NCBI RefSeq assembly: GCF_012910785.2
Contig: NZ_WTVH02000010.1
Coordinates: 868,001 to 932,000 of the forward strand
From: Aromatoleum buckelii
GTDB taxonomy: Bacteria; Pseudomonadota; Gammaproteobacteria; Burkholderiales; Rhodocyclaceae
Length of the DNA: 64,000 nt
Direction of reading: 5' to 3'
Position numbers and translations under genes: made by a program. This document shows, piece by piece, positions 1 through 6,539 of the stretch; within the stretch, counting starts at the first letter, position 1; the number at the start of each line of letters is the position of its first letter. Under the pieces are notes generated by a model. It searched no databases. It saw only the letters and a program-made list of their open reading frames with translations, and had not been told where the DNA came from.

Positions 1-3
1 CCT

Positions 4-40
4 GGTAATCCCCCCGCCAGATAAGGGCCGTCAGAAGTAG
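4..40 (+). repeat. Left terminal inverted repeat of the IS3-family element
   Basis: The outer 13 bases (GGTAATCCCCCCG) match the right end exactly on the opposite strand. After a region with a one-base length difference the AGAAGTAG/GGAAGTAG block also matches. This is the expected transposase binding end. Confidence 0.75.
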
Positions 41-70
41 AATTTTCTCGAAGTGAGGGAGTTCTACAAG

Positions 71-334
71 ATGAAGAAATCGAGGTTTTCGGACAGCCAG
101 ATCATCGAGGCACTCAAGCGCGTGGAGGGCGGGCTGTCGGTGCCGGAGCTATGCCGGGAGTTGGGCATCAGCTCGGCGACGTTCTATAAGTGGCGGGCGA
201 AATTCGGCGGCATGGATACCTCCATGATGGCCCGGATGAAGGAGCTGGAAGCCCAGAATGCCCGGCTGAAGAAGATGTACGCCGAAGAGCGACTGAAGGC
301 GGACATCCTCAAGGAGGCGATGGCAAAAAAGTAA
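71..334 (+). CDS. IS3-family transposase OrfA (helix-turn-helix subunit)
   Basis: 87 residues from ATG 71, preceded by a purine-rich GAGGGAG. The N-terminal part has the classic IS3 OrfA helix-turn-helix ([16 protein letters not shown] ... [14 protein letters not shown]) that recognises the inverted repeats. A Leu/Glu/Lys-rich C-terminal helix ([18 protein letters not shown]) looks like the leucine zipper used for dimerisation. An in-frame upstream start at 53 exists but ATG 71 gives the standard N-terminus (MKKSRFS). It ends at TAA 332-334, directly after the slippery heptamer, so part of the translation probably shifts into orfB to give the OrfAB transposase. Confidence 0.9.
   Translation: MKKSRFSDSQIIEALKRVEGGLSVPELCRELGISSATFYKWRAKFGGMDTSMMARMKELEAQNARLKKMYAEERLKADILKEAMAKK
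325..331 (+). other. A-AAA-AAG slippery heptamer, programmed -1 frameshift site
   Basis: The last codons of orfA read GCA AAA AAG TAA. A -1 slip at A-AAA-AAG re-phases the ribosome to AAA AAA GTA, which is the orfB frame, and orfB is open through this point. This is the standard mechanism for making the active OrfAB fusion in IS3 elements. I did not model a downstream stimulatory stem-loop. Confidence 0.75.
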
Positions 335-357
335 CGCGGCCATCTCGTAGGCGTGAG

Positions 358-1158
358 ATGGCCAAGGAAGTGGTTGCGCGACGCGGCATCCCGATCCGCT
401 TGGCCTGCGATATCTTCCAAGTGAGCGAAACCTGCTATCGCTACGAGGCCAAGCGAAACAGCGAGAACCAGGAAATCGCCGACTGGCTGATGAGGCTGAC
501 CGACAACCATCGCAACTGGGGCTTCGGGTTGTGCTACCTGTATCTGCGCAACGTGAAGGGCTTCGCCTGGAACCATAAACGGATCTATCGAATTTACCGG
601 GAGCTCGAACTCAATCTGCGGATCAAACCCCGCAAGCGGCTCGTCAGGGAGAAGCCGGAAGCGTTGGCGGTGCCGACAGCGATCAACCAAGTCTGGTCGA
701 TGGATTTCATGCATGATCAGCTCGAAGACGGTCGCTGCTTGCGCCTGTTCAACGTGATCGACGACTTCAATCGCGAAGCCTTGGGCATCGAGATCGACTT
801 CTCGTTGCCAGCCGAGCGCGTGATTCGGGCTCTGGAGCAGATCATCGAGTGGCGCGGCAAACCCGTGGCGATTCGTTGCGACAACGGCCCGGAGAACATC
901 AGTGGCCTGGTTCAGCGCTGGGCCGAGCAGCGGCAGATCCGGATGGATTACATTCAGCCGGGAAAGCCCGCGCAGAACGCTTACGTCGAGCGCTTCAACC
1001 GCACGGTGCGTTACGAGTGGCTATCGCAGTATTACTGGTCGGACCTCGACGAGGTCCAGCTCTTCGCCACGCAGTGGATGTACAACTACAATCACGACCG
1101 CCCAAACATGGCCTTGGGCGGCATCACTCCAAAACAGCGGCTGGCTATGGCCGCGTAG
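358..1158 (+). CDS. IS3-family transposase OrfB (DDE integrase core)
   Basis: 266 residues if started at ATG 358; the same frame is open upstream through the frameshift site, so in vivo it is probably read as the C-terminal half of OrfAB. An HTH_21-type region ([16 protein letters not shown]) precedes an rve integrase core. The DDE triad is recognisable as WSMDF, RCDNGPE and the glutamate in [15 protein letters not shown], which follows the second Asp at the usual distance of about 35 residues. The C-terminus ([19 protein letters not shown]) is characteristic of IS3 transposases. No frameshift or internal stop is seen. Confidence 0.92.
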   Translation: MAKEVVARRGIPIRLACDIFQVSETCYRYEAKRNSENQEIADWLMRLTDNHRNWGFGLCYLYLRNVKGFAWNHKRIYRIYRELELNLRIKPRKRLVREKPEALAVPTAINQVWSMDFMHDQLEDGRCLRLFNVIDDFNREALGIEIDFSLPAERVIRALEQIIEWRGKPVAIRCDNGPENISGLVQRWAEQRQIRMDYIQPGKPAQNAYVERFNRTVRYEWLSQYYWSDLDEVQLFATQWMYNYNHDRPNMALGGITPKQRLAMAA

Positions 1159-1160
1159 CT

Positions 1161-1196
1161 CTACTTCCGAGCGCCCCTAAATCCGGGGGGATTACC
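1161..1196 (-). repeat. Right terminal inverted repeat of the IS3-family element
   Basis: Reverse complement starts GGTAATCCCCCCG, identical to the left end over 13 bases, and ends in GGAAGTAG as the left repeat does with AGAAGTAG. It begins immediately after the orfB stop codon. Confidence 0.75.
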
Positions 1197-1219
1197 CCCT
1201 GGGATGAAGCATGGCGCAA

Positions 1220-1780
1220 TCATCTCGACCCCGATTCCCGCCCCCAGCAGCGAATGGTGCGCTGGAAGAAGAGGCTGTTCGGCACTCGCAGCACCGTTTC
1301 GGCCTGCTCGGCGGAGGTCTCTTGCAATGTCGTGTAGATCAGGTTGATATCGATCACGCGGCCTTTGAGTCCGGGTTTTTCGCCGTTTTCCAACAGCTCG
1401 ATCTCATCGAAGAGGCGAAACGGCCGGACGGTGAGGATCAGCAGCGTGCAGAAGATGTTCGACAGCACGCTCCACGCGGCGAAGAAGGCCACCGCTGCGA
1501 CGGCGGCGAATCCGGTCAGGGCGGTCCACAGGACGGTGGCCGATACGCCGAGGCGGTCGAGGATCAGCAGCAGCGCGCCGGAGTAGATGAGGAACGTGCT
1601 CCCCCTGCGTGCGCCGATGACCATTTCCGCCGGCAGGCTGTAGCGCTCGCCGATCCGCCGGATCAGGCGTTTCACCAGCATGCGCAGCGCGCCGGCGCCG
1701 ACGAAGATCAGAATGATCTGCAGGCCGAGGGTGATCGTTGCGAGCCAGGGAAGGGCCCATTCGGGAAGAATCTGTGTCAT
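1220..1780 (-). CDS. Small mechanosensitive channel of the MscS family
   Basis: 186 residues from ATG 1778-1780. Three hydrophobic segments can be seen (about residues 10-32, 55-73 and 78-105); the last is rich in Ala/Gly/Val, like the pore-lining helix of MscS. It is followed by a short beta domain (VRPFRLFDEIELLENGEKPG ... GRVIDINLIYTTL) and the motif RVPNSLFFQ, close to the conserved IPNxxF of MscS. It lacks the large cytoplasmic vestibule of E. coli MscS (286 residues), as in other short family members. The stop lies about 24 bases from the IS end, so the insertion occurred just downstream and seems not to have cut the gene. Longer upstream starts would add a low-complexity stretch with no homology. 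Confidence 0.75.
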   Translation of the reverse strand: MTQILPEWALPWLATITLGLQIILIFVGAGALRMLVKRLIRRIGERYSLPAEMVIGARRGSTFLIYSGALLLILDRLGVSATVLWTALTGFAAVAAVAFFAAWSVLSNIFCTLLILTVRPFRLFDEIELLENGEKPGLKGRVIDINLIYTTLQETSAEQAETVLRVPNSLFFQRTIRCWGRESGSR

Positions 1781-2177
1781 CGGCGTCGGAAGGATCTGAA
1801 CTTGCGGCAGGAGCCCGCGCCGCGAGGCGCAGATTGTAGTCGACCGGCTCGGCGGGCAGCCGCGCGGCGACGGGCAACAGGATTGAAGCCACTGCGCTCG
1901 CAAGAACAAGCCCATGCTCGGCCTGACCGCGCGGCGCAAGGAACTCGTCATCATGGTCGAGCGGATGCTGCTCGATGCAGCGCGACAATCAGCATGGGCC
2001 GCAGCGACCGGGAATAATGCTGTGGGCCGCGGCGGAGATATTCGCCCGACTAACCTTTCCCGCTGTAAGGATCCGCATGCCGCGACTATGCGGCGGCGCG
2101 AGGGCACTTTTCGGTGACAGCGGTTGTCGGTGAAGTGACGGCCGTCATGGCTCGATCGGAACTGCGCGGAGGCGTTC
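1781..2177. other. 397-base divergent intergenic region between the MscS gene and tsdB
   Basis: No convincing gene. A 67-codon plus-strand frame at 1914-2117 has no ribosome binding site or recognisable family and I do not call it. The region should hold the promoters for both neighbours, but I see no pair of good -35/-10 hexamers. The only clear signal is the GGAGG at about 2167-2171 that serves tsdB. Confidence 0.5.
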
Positions 2178-2804
2178 ATGATTCTCAGATACGGGCCTAT
2201 TGCCGGGATTTTCCTCGTTTGCGCGGTGCACGCGCAGGCTCCGGCCGACGTCTACAGTCGTGGCGGCGCAAATCCCGCAGCCGTTGCATGTGCAAGCTGC
2301 CACGGCGCGCAGGGAGAGGGTATGGAAGCCGGCGGCTTTCCGCGGCTCGCGGGCTTGCCCGCCGACTACATCAAGAAACAGCTCGCCGACTTTGCTTCCG
2401 GCGCTCGGGCGAATCCGATCATGCAGCCGATTGCTTCGGCGCTGACACGCGAAGAGATCGATACGCTCGCCGCGATGCTCACCGCCCAGGCTTATCCCGA
2501 GGTGGCACCGGTCGGCAAGGGGGCCGAGGTGCAGGAGCTGGGAGAAACGCTGGCGCTGCGCGGCGCGTGGGATCGCAACATCCCGGAATGCGTGGCCTGC
2601 CACGGGCCGGGCGGACGAGGGGTGGGCGAAGTCTTTCCGCCGCTCGCCGGCCAGCCCGCGCAGTACCTCGCCGCCCAGCTGATAGCTTGGCAACAGGGCA
2701 CGCGCACGAACGATCCGAACGATCTCATGGGTCATATCGGGCGCAGCCTGACAGCAGACGAGATCGAGGCGGTGTCGAAATACTTCGCGGGCCTGAAGAA
2801 ATAG
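2178..2804 (+). CDS. tsdB: Di-haem cytochrome c4-type protein, TsdB-like electron acceptor
   Basis: 208 residues with a cleavable signal peptide ending near VHAQA. Two CXXCH haem sites are present, C38-A-S-C41-H42 and C138-V-A-C141-H142, each followed by the class I cytochrome pattern (GxGMEAGGFPRLAG; GGRGVGEVFPPLAG) and a distal Met region (NPIMQPIA; NDLMGHIG). This two-fold repeat is typical of cytochrome c4. Such a c4-type partner, TsdB, is encoded beside tsdA in several bacteria and accepts its electrons. A GGAGG lies 7 bases before ATG 2178, and tsdA follows after 10 bases, so they form one operon. The name TsdB rests on this context; on its own the protein would just be a c4 cytochrome. 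Confidence 0.85.
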   Translation: MILRYGPIAGIFLVCAVHAQAPADVYSRGGANPAAVACASCHGAQGEGMEAGGFPRLAGLPADYIKKQLADFASGARANPIMQPIASALTREEIDTLAAMLTAQAYPEVAPVGKGAEVQELGETLALRGAWDRNIPECVACHGPGGRGVGEVFPPLAGQPAQYLAAQLIAWQQGTRTNDPNDLMGHIGRSLTADEIEAVSKYFAGLKK

Positions 2805-2814
2805 GAGCGCAGAC

Positions 2815-3741
2815 ATGAAGATATCGTGTACGGCAGTGCTGCTCAGCGCCTTCGGCTTTGCCTCCTTCGCGGCTCAGGGGGCCGAAATCGCGGAAGACCA
2901 GTCGCAGATTCTCACTCGCCCGGACTCACCCGCGAGCGGGCGCTATTTCAGGCCGCCGTTGGAAAGGGAAATCCCGGACAACGCTTTTGGCAAGCTGGTG
3001 CAAGAAGGGCGCGCGATCTTCGTCGATACGAAGAACCGCGCGCCGGAGTACGTCGGCAACGGGCTCAGCTGCGGCAACTGCCACCTCGAACAGGGGCGAA
3101 GGGCGAACTCCGCGCCGCTGTGGGCCGCCTACACGATGTACCCGGCGTATCGCAAGAAAAACGACAGGGTCAACAGCTACACCGAGCGCCTGCAAGGCTG
3201 TTTCCAGTTCAGCATGAACGGCAAGGCGCCCGAAGCCGAAAGCCGCGTCATCGCTGCGCTTACTGCATATTCGTACTGGCTCGCGATGGGGGCCCCGACC
3301 GGACAGGAGCTGCCCGGCCGCGCCTATCCCGAAGTGCCGCCGCCGGCAGGCGGCTTCGATCTCGCGAAGGGCGAGCGGATCTACGCGGACCAGTGCGCGA
3401 TATGCCATGGCGCCGATGGCGAGGGGCAAAAAGCGGGCGAAAACTACGTATTCCCCCCGCTGTGGGGGGCGGACTCGTTCAACTGGGGAGCCGGGATGCA
3501 CCGGATCAATACTGCCGCGGCGTTCATCAAGGAGAACATGCCGCTGGGCAAGGGGGGCACGCTGTCGGACGAGGACGCCTGGCATGTCGCGGCGTTCATG
3601 AACAGTCACGAGCGGCCGCAGGACCCCAGGCTGATCGACGGGTCGGTCGAAAAGACGCGCGACAAGTACCACGCGAACGACGGCGTGAACCTGTACGGTA
3701 TGGTCGTCAACGGCAGGATGCTGGGCCAGGGCGTGGAATGA
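2815..3741 (+). CDS. tsdA: Thiosulfate dehydrogenase TsdA (tetrathionate-forming)
   Basis: 308 residues with a signal peptide (cleavage probably after FAAQGA), so periplasmic. TsdA joins two thiosulfates to tetrathionate and releases two electrons. Haem 1 is bound by C86-G-N-C89-H90; the motif QGC129FQFSMNGK carries the cysteine that serves as the unusual distal axial ligand at the TsdA active-site haem. Haem 2 is C194-A-I-C197-H198 (GADGEG), with NMPLGKGGTLSDEDAWHVAAFMNS downstream supplying the Met/Lys ligand region. All signature features of the family are therefore present. AGGAG precedes ATG 2815. The substrate direction (thiosulfate oxidation or tetrathionate reduction) cannot be told from sequence. 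Confidence 0.9.
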   Translation: MKISCTAVLLSAFGFASFAAQGAEIAEDQSQILTRPDSPASGRYFRPPLEREIPDNAFGKLVQEGRAIFVDTKNRAPEYVGNGLSCGNCHLEQGRRANSAPLWAAYTMYPAYRKKNDRVNSYTERLQGCFQFSMNGKAPEAESRVIAALTAYSYWLAMGAPTGQELPGRAYPEVPPPAGGFDLAKGERIYADQCAICHGADGEGQKAGENYVFPPLWGADSFNWGAGMHRINTAAAFIKENMPLGKGGTLSDEDAWHVAAFMNSHERPQDPRLIDGSVEKTRDKYHANDGVNLYGMVVNGRMLGQGVE

Positions 3742-3898
3742 TGCTCAGGTCTTTCGGTTCCAGCGTCGCGAATCGATGCCGGGTGGCGCTCGAAGCGCCA
3801 ACCGCCGATGATGGTCGCCGGGTCACCCGGGCAGAACCGGTTTGTCCTTTACCCCGGAACGCTTTCGCCCCGGGCATCGAGCGGTAAAGTCGAGCATA

Positions 3899-4414
3899 AT
3901 GTTCGAAATATCGACACAGTTGACTCGCATGAATTGCATCGTTTCCTCGATACCGGGCCGGCTGCGGCTACGCAATCGGGCATTGCGTGAACCCGATCGG
4001 CATGCTCGCCTGCAAGCGCTGCTGGAGGATCTCGACGGGGCTCTGGCCGTCGAAGGGAGCATCAACGCCGGCAGCCTGTTGATGCGCTACGACGCCGCCC
4101 GGATCGACAGGGCGACGATGGAAGCGCAGGTGACGACCGCGGCCGGGAAGGTGCTGGGAGAAGTCCCGGAGACCGTGCGGGAAGCGCCGAACGCGGTGCA
4201 GCCGGCTTCCCCCGGGCGCTGGAAGCTCGGTTCGAGGCGCGCCATTGCGCGGCGCCTCAATACCTACTCGAAGATTGGCATGCTCGGTAGTCTCGGGGCG
4301 TCGCTTGCGCTGGCGGCGGTCGGGAACAAGCACCTGCACGCGGCCACCGGAGGCTTGTTCACGGCGCTGCTTGCGATTCACATGGCCGTGCACCGGCGCC
4401 ACTTGTTGAAATAG
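3899..4414 (+). CDS. Small HMA_2-like protein with C-terminal membrane segment
   Basis: 171 residues from ATG 3899; ATG 3929 (MNCIVSSIPGRLR) is an alternative. The N-terminal 80 residues look like a degenerate heavy-metal-associated ferredoxin-like fold: the turn IPGRLRLRN is the hallmark of HMA_2-type domains, and there is no CXXC metal site. A basic linker (PGRWKLGSRRAIARRL) leads to two hydrophobic stretches near the C-terminus (IGMLGSLGASLALAAVG; GGLFTALLAIHMAVH). It is the first of nine closely spaced genes leading to a P1B-type ATPase, so a role as a membrane accessory protein or adaptor for that ATPase is likely. The exact function is unknown. Confidence 0.7.
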   Translation: MFEISTQLTRMNCIVSSIPGRLRLRNRALREPDRHARLQALLEDLDGALAVEGSINAGSLLMRYDAARIDRATMEAQVTTAAGKVLGEVPETVREAPNAVQPASPGRWKLGSRRAIARRLNTYSKIGMLGSLGASLALAAVGNKHLHAATGGLFTALLAIHMAVHRRHLLK

Positions 4415-4440
4415 CTCGAAATACCGTGTTGGAATCCCCC

Positions 4441-4776
4441 ATGGACGAATTCGATCAACTGCAACGCTTCACCGGCTACCTGCGTATCGCGCACCACATC
4501 CCGGGACGCATACGGCTCAAGCTCGAGGGCGATCTGGACTCGGCTCGGCTCGCGGCAATCGGCGACGCAAAACGCTTCGGGCGTGCGCTCGATAGCATCT
4601 CCGGCGTGCATTCGGTCAAGCTCAATATTCTGGCCCGCTCCTGCACGATCGAATACGACACGAGCACGATCCCGGCCGCCGCCTGGCCGGATCTGTTGGG
4701 CGGCGTGCGCTCGACCGCGGCGGAAACACTGCTGGACATACTGGTGACCAAGCATCGGGAGCTGCTTGGTGCGTAA
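4441..4776 (+). CDS. Soluble HMA_2-like domain protein
   Basis: 111 residues. ATG 4441 is preferred because GGAA lies 7 bases upstream; GTG 4426 would add five residues. It carries the pattern GYLRIAHHIPGRIRLKLEG at the start of a betaalphabeta-betaalphabeta HMA-like fold, followed by GVHSVKLNILARSCTIEYD. The PGRIR turn matches the preceding protein and, more loosely, the N-terminus of the ATPase (RGRARFRY). It has no CXXC, so classic copper-chaperone binding is not expected. The 3' end overlaps the next gene by 8 bases, indicating translational coupling. I infer a partner of the downstream ATPase. Confidence 0.75.
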   Translation: MDEFDQLQRFTGYLRIAHHIPGRIRLKLEGDLDSARLAAIGDAKRFGRALDSISGVHSVKLNILARSCTIEYDTSTIPAAAWPDLLGGVRSTAAETLLDILVTKHRELLGA

Positions 4777-5470
4777 CTACGACGAAGCGATCTTGCGCAG
4801 CCGGCGAATCGACCCCGCTGCGCCATTTGCGCCGCTGCAGCAGGGGCTGCGCATTGCGCTCTACGACGCCTATGCAGCACGGGCCTTTTACACGAAGATG
4901 GTCGAGGCGTTCGGCCCGCGCGCTCCATTCGCCGATCTCGCCAAATCGGAAGAGAAGCACACGGCGACCCTTTCAACGCTCGCACGGCGCTTCGGCGTGC
5001 CGCTCCCGCTCGATCCCTTTCCTCTCGAAACCGCGTTGGCGCCCGACTGGCGCGCCAACTGCGAGCGGGCCGTGGCCGGCGAGATCGGGCGGGTGCGCCT
5101 TTACGAATCGCTCCTGACGGGAATCGCCGAGCCGCAAGTCCGCCGGACCTTCCAGCGTTTGCAGGCGAGCGCACTGGAACGTCATTTGCCGATGCTGCAA
5201 CGCGCCGTGACCGATGCGCTGCGGCAGGAAGCGCTTCATGCGCGACAGGGCGTGGCACCCGAACAAGCGTATATCCAGCATGGTCTATTCGCCGATTTTC
5301 TCGAGAAAACCTTCGCCGTGCTCGGGAGCCAGCACCACGCCATCGGCGTCGTCGGCCCGCTCCTGCGCAACACTCGCCCGGCCATGATCGCCGGGCTCGT
5401 CGCGGGCGGGGCAGGCGTTCTGTTCGTCAAGGACAAGCGTAAACGCAACCAACAAGAAAAGGAGGGATGA
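4769..5470 (+). CDS. Ferritin-like (DUF2202-type) four-helix protein with C-terminal membrane anchor
   Basis: 233 residues from GTG 4769, overlapping the upstream stop. The region from about residue 22 to 150 is a four-helix ferritin-like domain: helix 1 ALYDAYAARAFYTKMVEAF, helix 2 FADLAKSEEKHTATLSTLARRFGVPLP (E-x2-H), helix 3 AVAGEIGRVRLYESLL, helix 4 QASALERHLPML (E-x-H). These give acidic and His residues at spacings suited to a di-iron centre, although helix 1 has Asp where Glu is usual. A C-terminal hydrophobic segment (AMIAGLVAGGAGVLFV) followed by KDKRKR would anchor it in the membrane. A membrane-tethered ferritin-like protein beside a metal ATPase suggests iron binding or oxidation at the membrane; this is inference. 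Confidence 0.7.
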   Translation: MRNYDEAILRSRRIDPAAPFAPLQQGLRIALYDAYAARAFYTKMVEAFGPRAPFADLAKSEEKHTATLSTLARRFGVPLPLDPFPLETALAPDWRANCERAVAGEIGRVRLYESLLTGIAEPQVRRTFQRLQASALERHLPMLQRAVTDALRQEALHARQGVAPEQAYIQHGLFADFLEKTFAVLGSQHHAIGVVGPLLRNTRPAMIAGLVAGGAGVLFVKDKRKRNQQEKEG

Positions 5471-5471
5471 C

Positions 5472-5834
5472 ATGTACCCCTTGCTTCCATTCGCCGTCGG
5501 CCTGGTGACCGGTGCCTTGGGCATCCGGCTGCTCAAGGCGGGCAAGACCCGCGCCACGCTCGACAAAGCCCAGGAGCGCCTGCGGGAGGCGACTGTGTCG
5601 AGTCTTAGCGCGATCGAACATTCGTCGGCCCACTTGCGCGCGAAGCTCGCCACAGACGCCGAACCGCCGCTCGAAACGGCAGCCCAGGTGCAAGCGGCGC
5701 CAACCCCGGCGGAGTCGAAAGTGAAGCCGGAGTCGAAGGCTGCTCCGCGTCGCCGGCGCAAGCCCGCATCCGGTAGGGCCGAGTCCGCCGGTCAACGCGC
5801 GCAAACCGAGAAGCCCGACGAGGACAAGCCGTGA
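5472..5834 (+). CDS. Single-pass membrane protein with charged Lys/Pro/Glu tail, function unknown
   Basis: 120 residues with a strong AAGGAGGG ribosome binding site 5 bases before ATG 5472. One N-terminal glycine-zipper-like segment (PLLPFAVGLVTGALGIRLL) is followed by an amphipathic Ala/Glu/Arg-rich helix (about residues 25-60) and a low-complexity Pro/Lys/Ala/Glu tail. The layout (one TM, then a charged helix, then a variable tail, just upstream of a P1B ATPase) recalls the DUF1490/PacL-type scaffold proteins that partner P-type metal ATPases in mycobacteria, but I see no metal-binding His/Asp motif at the C-terminus. Homology is not claimed. Confidence 0.6.
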   Translation: MYPLLPFAVGLVTGALGIRLLKAGKTRATLDKAQERLREATVSSLSAIEHSSAHLRAKLATDAEPPLETAAQVQAAPTPAESKVKPESKAAPRRRRKPASGRAESAGQRAQTEKPDEDKP

Positions 5835-6175
5835 AGCGGCGGCTGCGCCCCTATCCGGCCCCCGCCACAGATCCCGCGTCGGCGAATTTTGTCCGCGGGT
5901 TCGTCGCCACCGGCCTCCTCGCAGCGCTGCCGAGTGGGGCGGCAAGCGCCACGGCGCCGAATGCCGGCAAAGCCATCCTGCGTCAGGCACTGCAAGGCGG
6001 AATCGCCCTCGCGGCAGGCGGGACGGCAGCAGGCGCCCTGCAGCGTCGCGATTACCGGACGGCCGTAGTGGCTGTCACCGGCGGCGCGGCCGCGGTAATC
6101 GCTGTCGATTACCTGTTGCGCAAACCTGCGCGCAAAGACAACAAGGAGAAGGCTCTTGGGCAAGAAAAAGCATAA
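5831..6175 (+). CDS. Small hydrophobic Ala/Gly-rich membrane protein, function unknown
   Basis: 114 residues from GTG 5831, overlapping the preceding stop by 4 bases. Two or three hydrophobic Ala/Gly-rich segments are seen (FVRGFVATGLLAALPSGAA; GGIALAAGGTAAGALQ; AVVAVTGGAAAVIAVDYLL). A basic C-terminus (RKPARKDNKEKA) probably faces the cytoplasm. I do not recognise a family. Small glycine-zipper-like membrane proteins of this kind occur in gene clusters that shape intracellular membranes, but the resemblance is only compositional. Confidence 0.6.
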   Translation: MKRRLRPYPAPATDPASANFVRGFVATGLLAALPSGAASATAPNAGKAILRQALQGGIALAAGGTAAGALQRRDYRTAVVAVTGGAAAVIAVDYLLRKPARKDNKEKALGQEKA

Positions 6176-6539
6176 GAAGGCGAAGCACCGCGACAAGGCC
6201 GCGGCTTACGCCGGCGGATCCTGGGGTGAACACCCGCATTACAGCGGTTTCGGCGCGCAGGGCCATCATGCGGGTGGTTTCGGCGCCGGACTGGTCGACG
6301 AGGATTTCCTGCGGGGGCTTCCCGGCCGGCTCAAGTCGGGCCAGTACGAACAGTTCCTGATGGGAGCGGTAATCGGGGCTGCGGCCGCGTACGTGCTCAG
6401 TGACGAGGAACTGCGCGCCAAACTGGTGAAGACCGGCATCAAACTCTATTCGAACGTGGTCGGCGGCTTGGAGGAGATGAAGGAGCAGATGGCCGACCTC
6501 AAGGCCGAAGCAGAAGCGGAGCGCCGCGGCGACGCATGA
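6156..6539 (+). CDS. Lys/His/Gly-rich small protein with one hydrophobic segment, function unknown
   Basis: 127 residues from TTG 6156, with AAGGAGAAGG just upstream and a 20-base overlap with the previous gene. The start is unusual: a polybasic head (GKKKHKKAKHRDK), then a Gly/His/Tyr/Phe-rich stretch (EHPHYSGFGAQGHHAGGF) holding four of the protein's histidines and plausibly metal-binding. A hydrophobic segment follows (FLMGAVIGAAAAYVL), then a C-terminal amphipathic helix (VGGLEEMKEQMADLKAEAEAE). It overlaps the ATPase start by 4 bases (ATGA), so the two products are made together. No known family recognised. Confidence 0.6.
   Translation: MGKKKHKKAKHRDKAAAYAGGSWGEHPHYSGFGAQGHHAGGFGAGLVDEDFLRGLPGRLKSGQYEQFLMGAVIGAAAAYVLSDEELRAKLVKTGIKLYSNVVGGLEEMKEQMADLKAEAEAERRGDA

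Larger units (their letters stand above)
3..1197 (+). mobile_element. IS3-family insertion sequence, apparently complete
   Basis: Two overlapping-frame transposase genes (orfA, orfB) lie between imperfect terminal inverted repeats. The left end begins TGGTAATCCCCCCG and the right end, read on the other strand, begins GGGTAATCCCCCCG; both also share a GAAGTAG block about 30 bases in. An A-AAA-AAG slippery heptamer sits where orfA ends, as in IS3-type programmed -1 frameshifting. Both reading frames are open and the DDE residues are present, so the element may be active. The exact outer base and the target duplication cannot be fixed because only two or three bases lie to the left; the flanks are both C-rich (cct/cct). 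Confidence 0.85.

Noticed and set aside
1781-1830. A T-arm-like string (GGATCTGAACTTGCGGC) resembling a minus-strand tRNA
   Set aside because: No matching acceptor, anticodon or D-arm could be folded around it.
1914-2117. A 67-codon plus-strand frame between the MscS gene and tsdB
   Set aside because: No ribosome binding site, no recognisable family, and odd composition in its second half.
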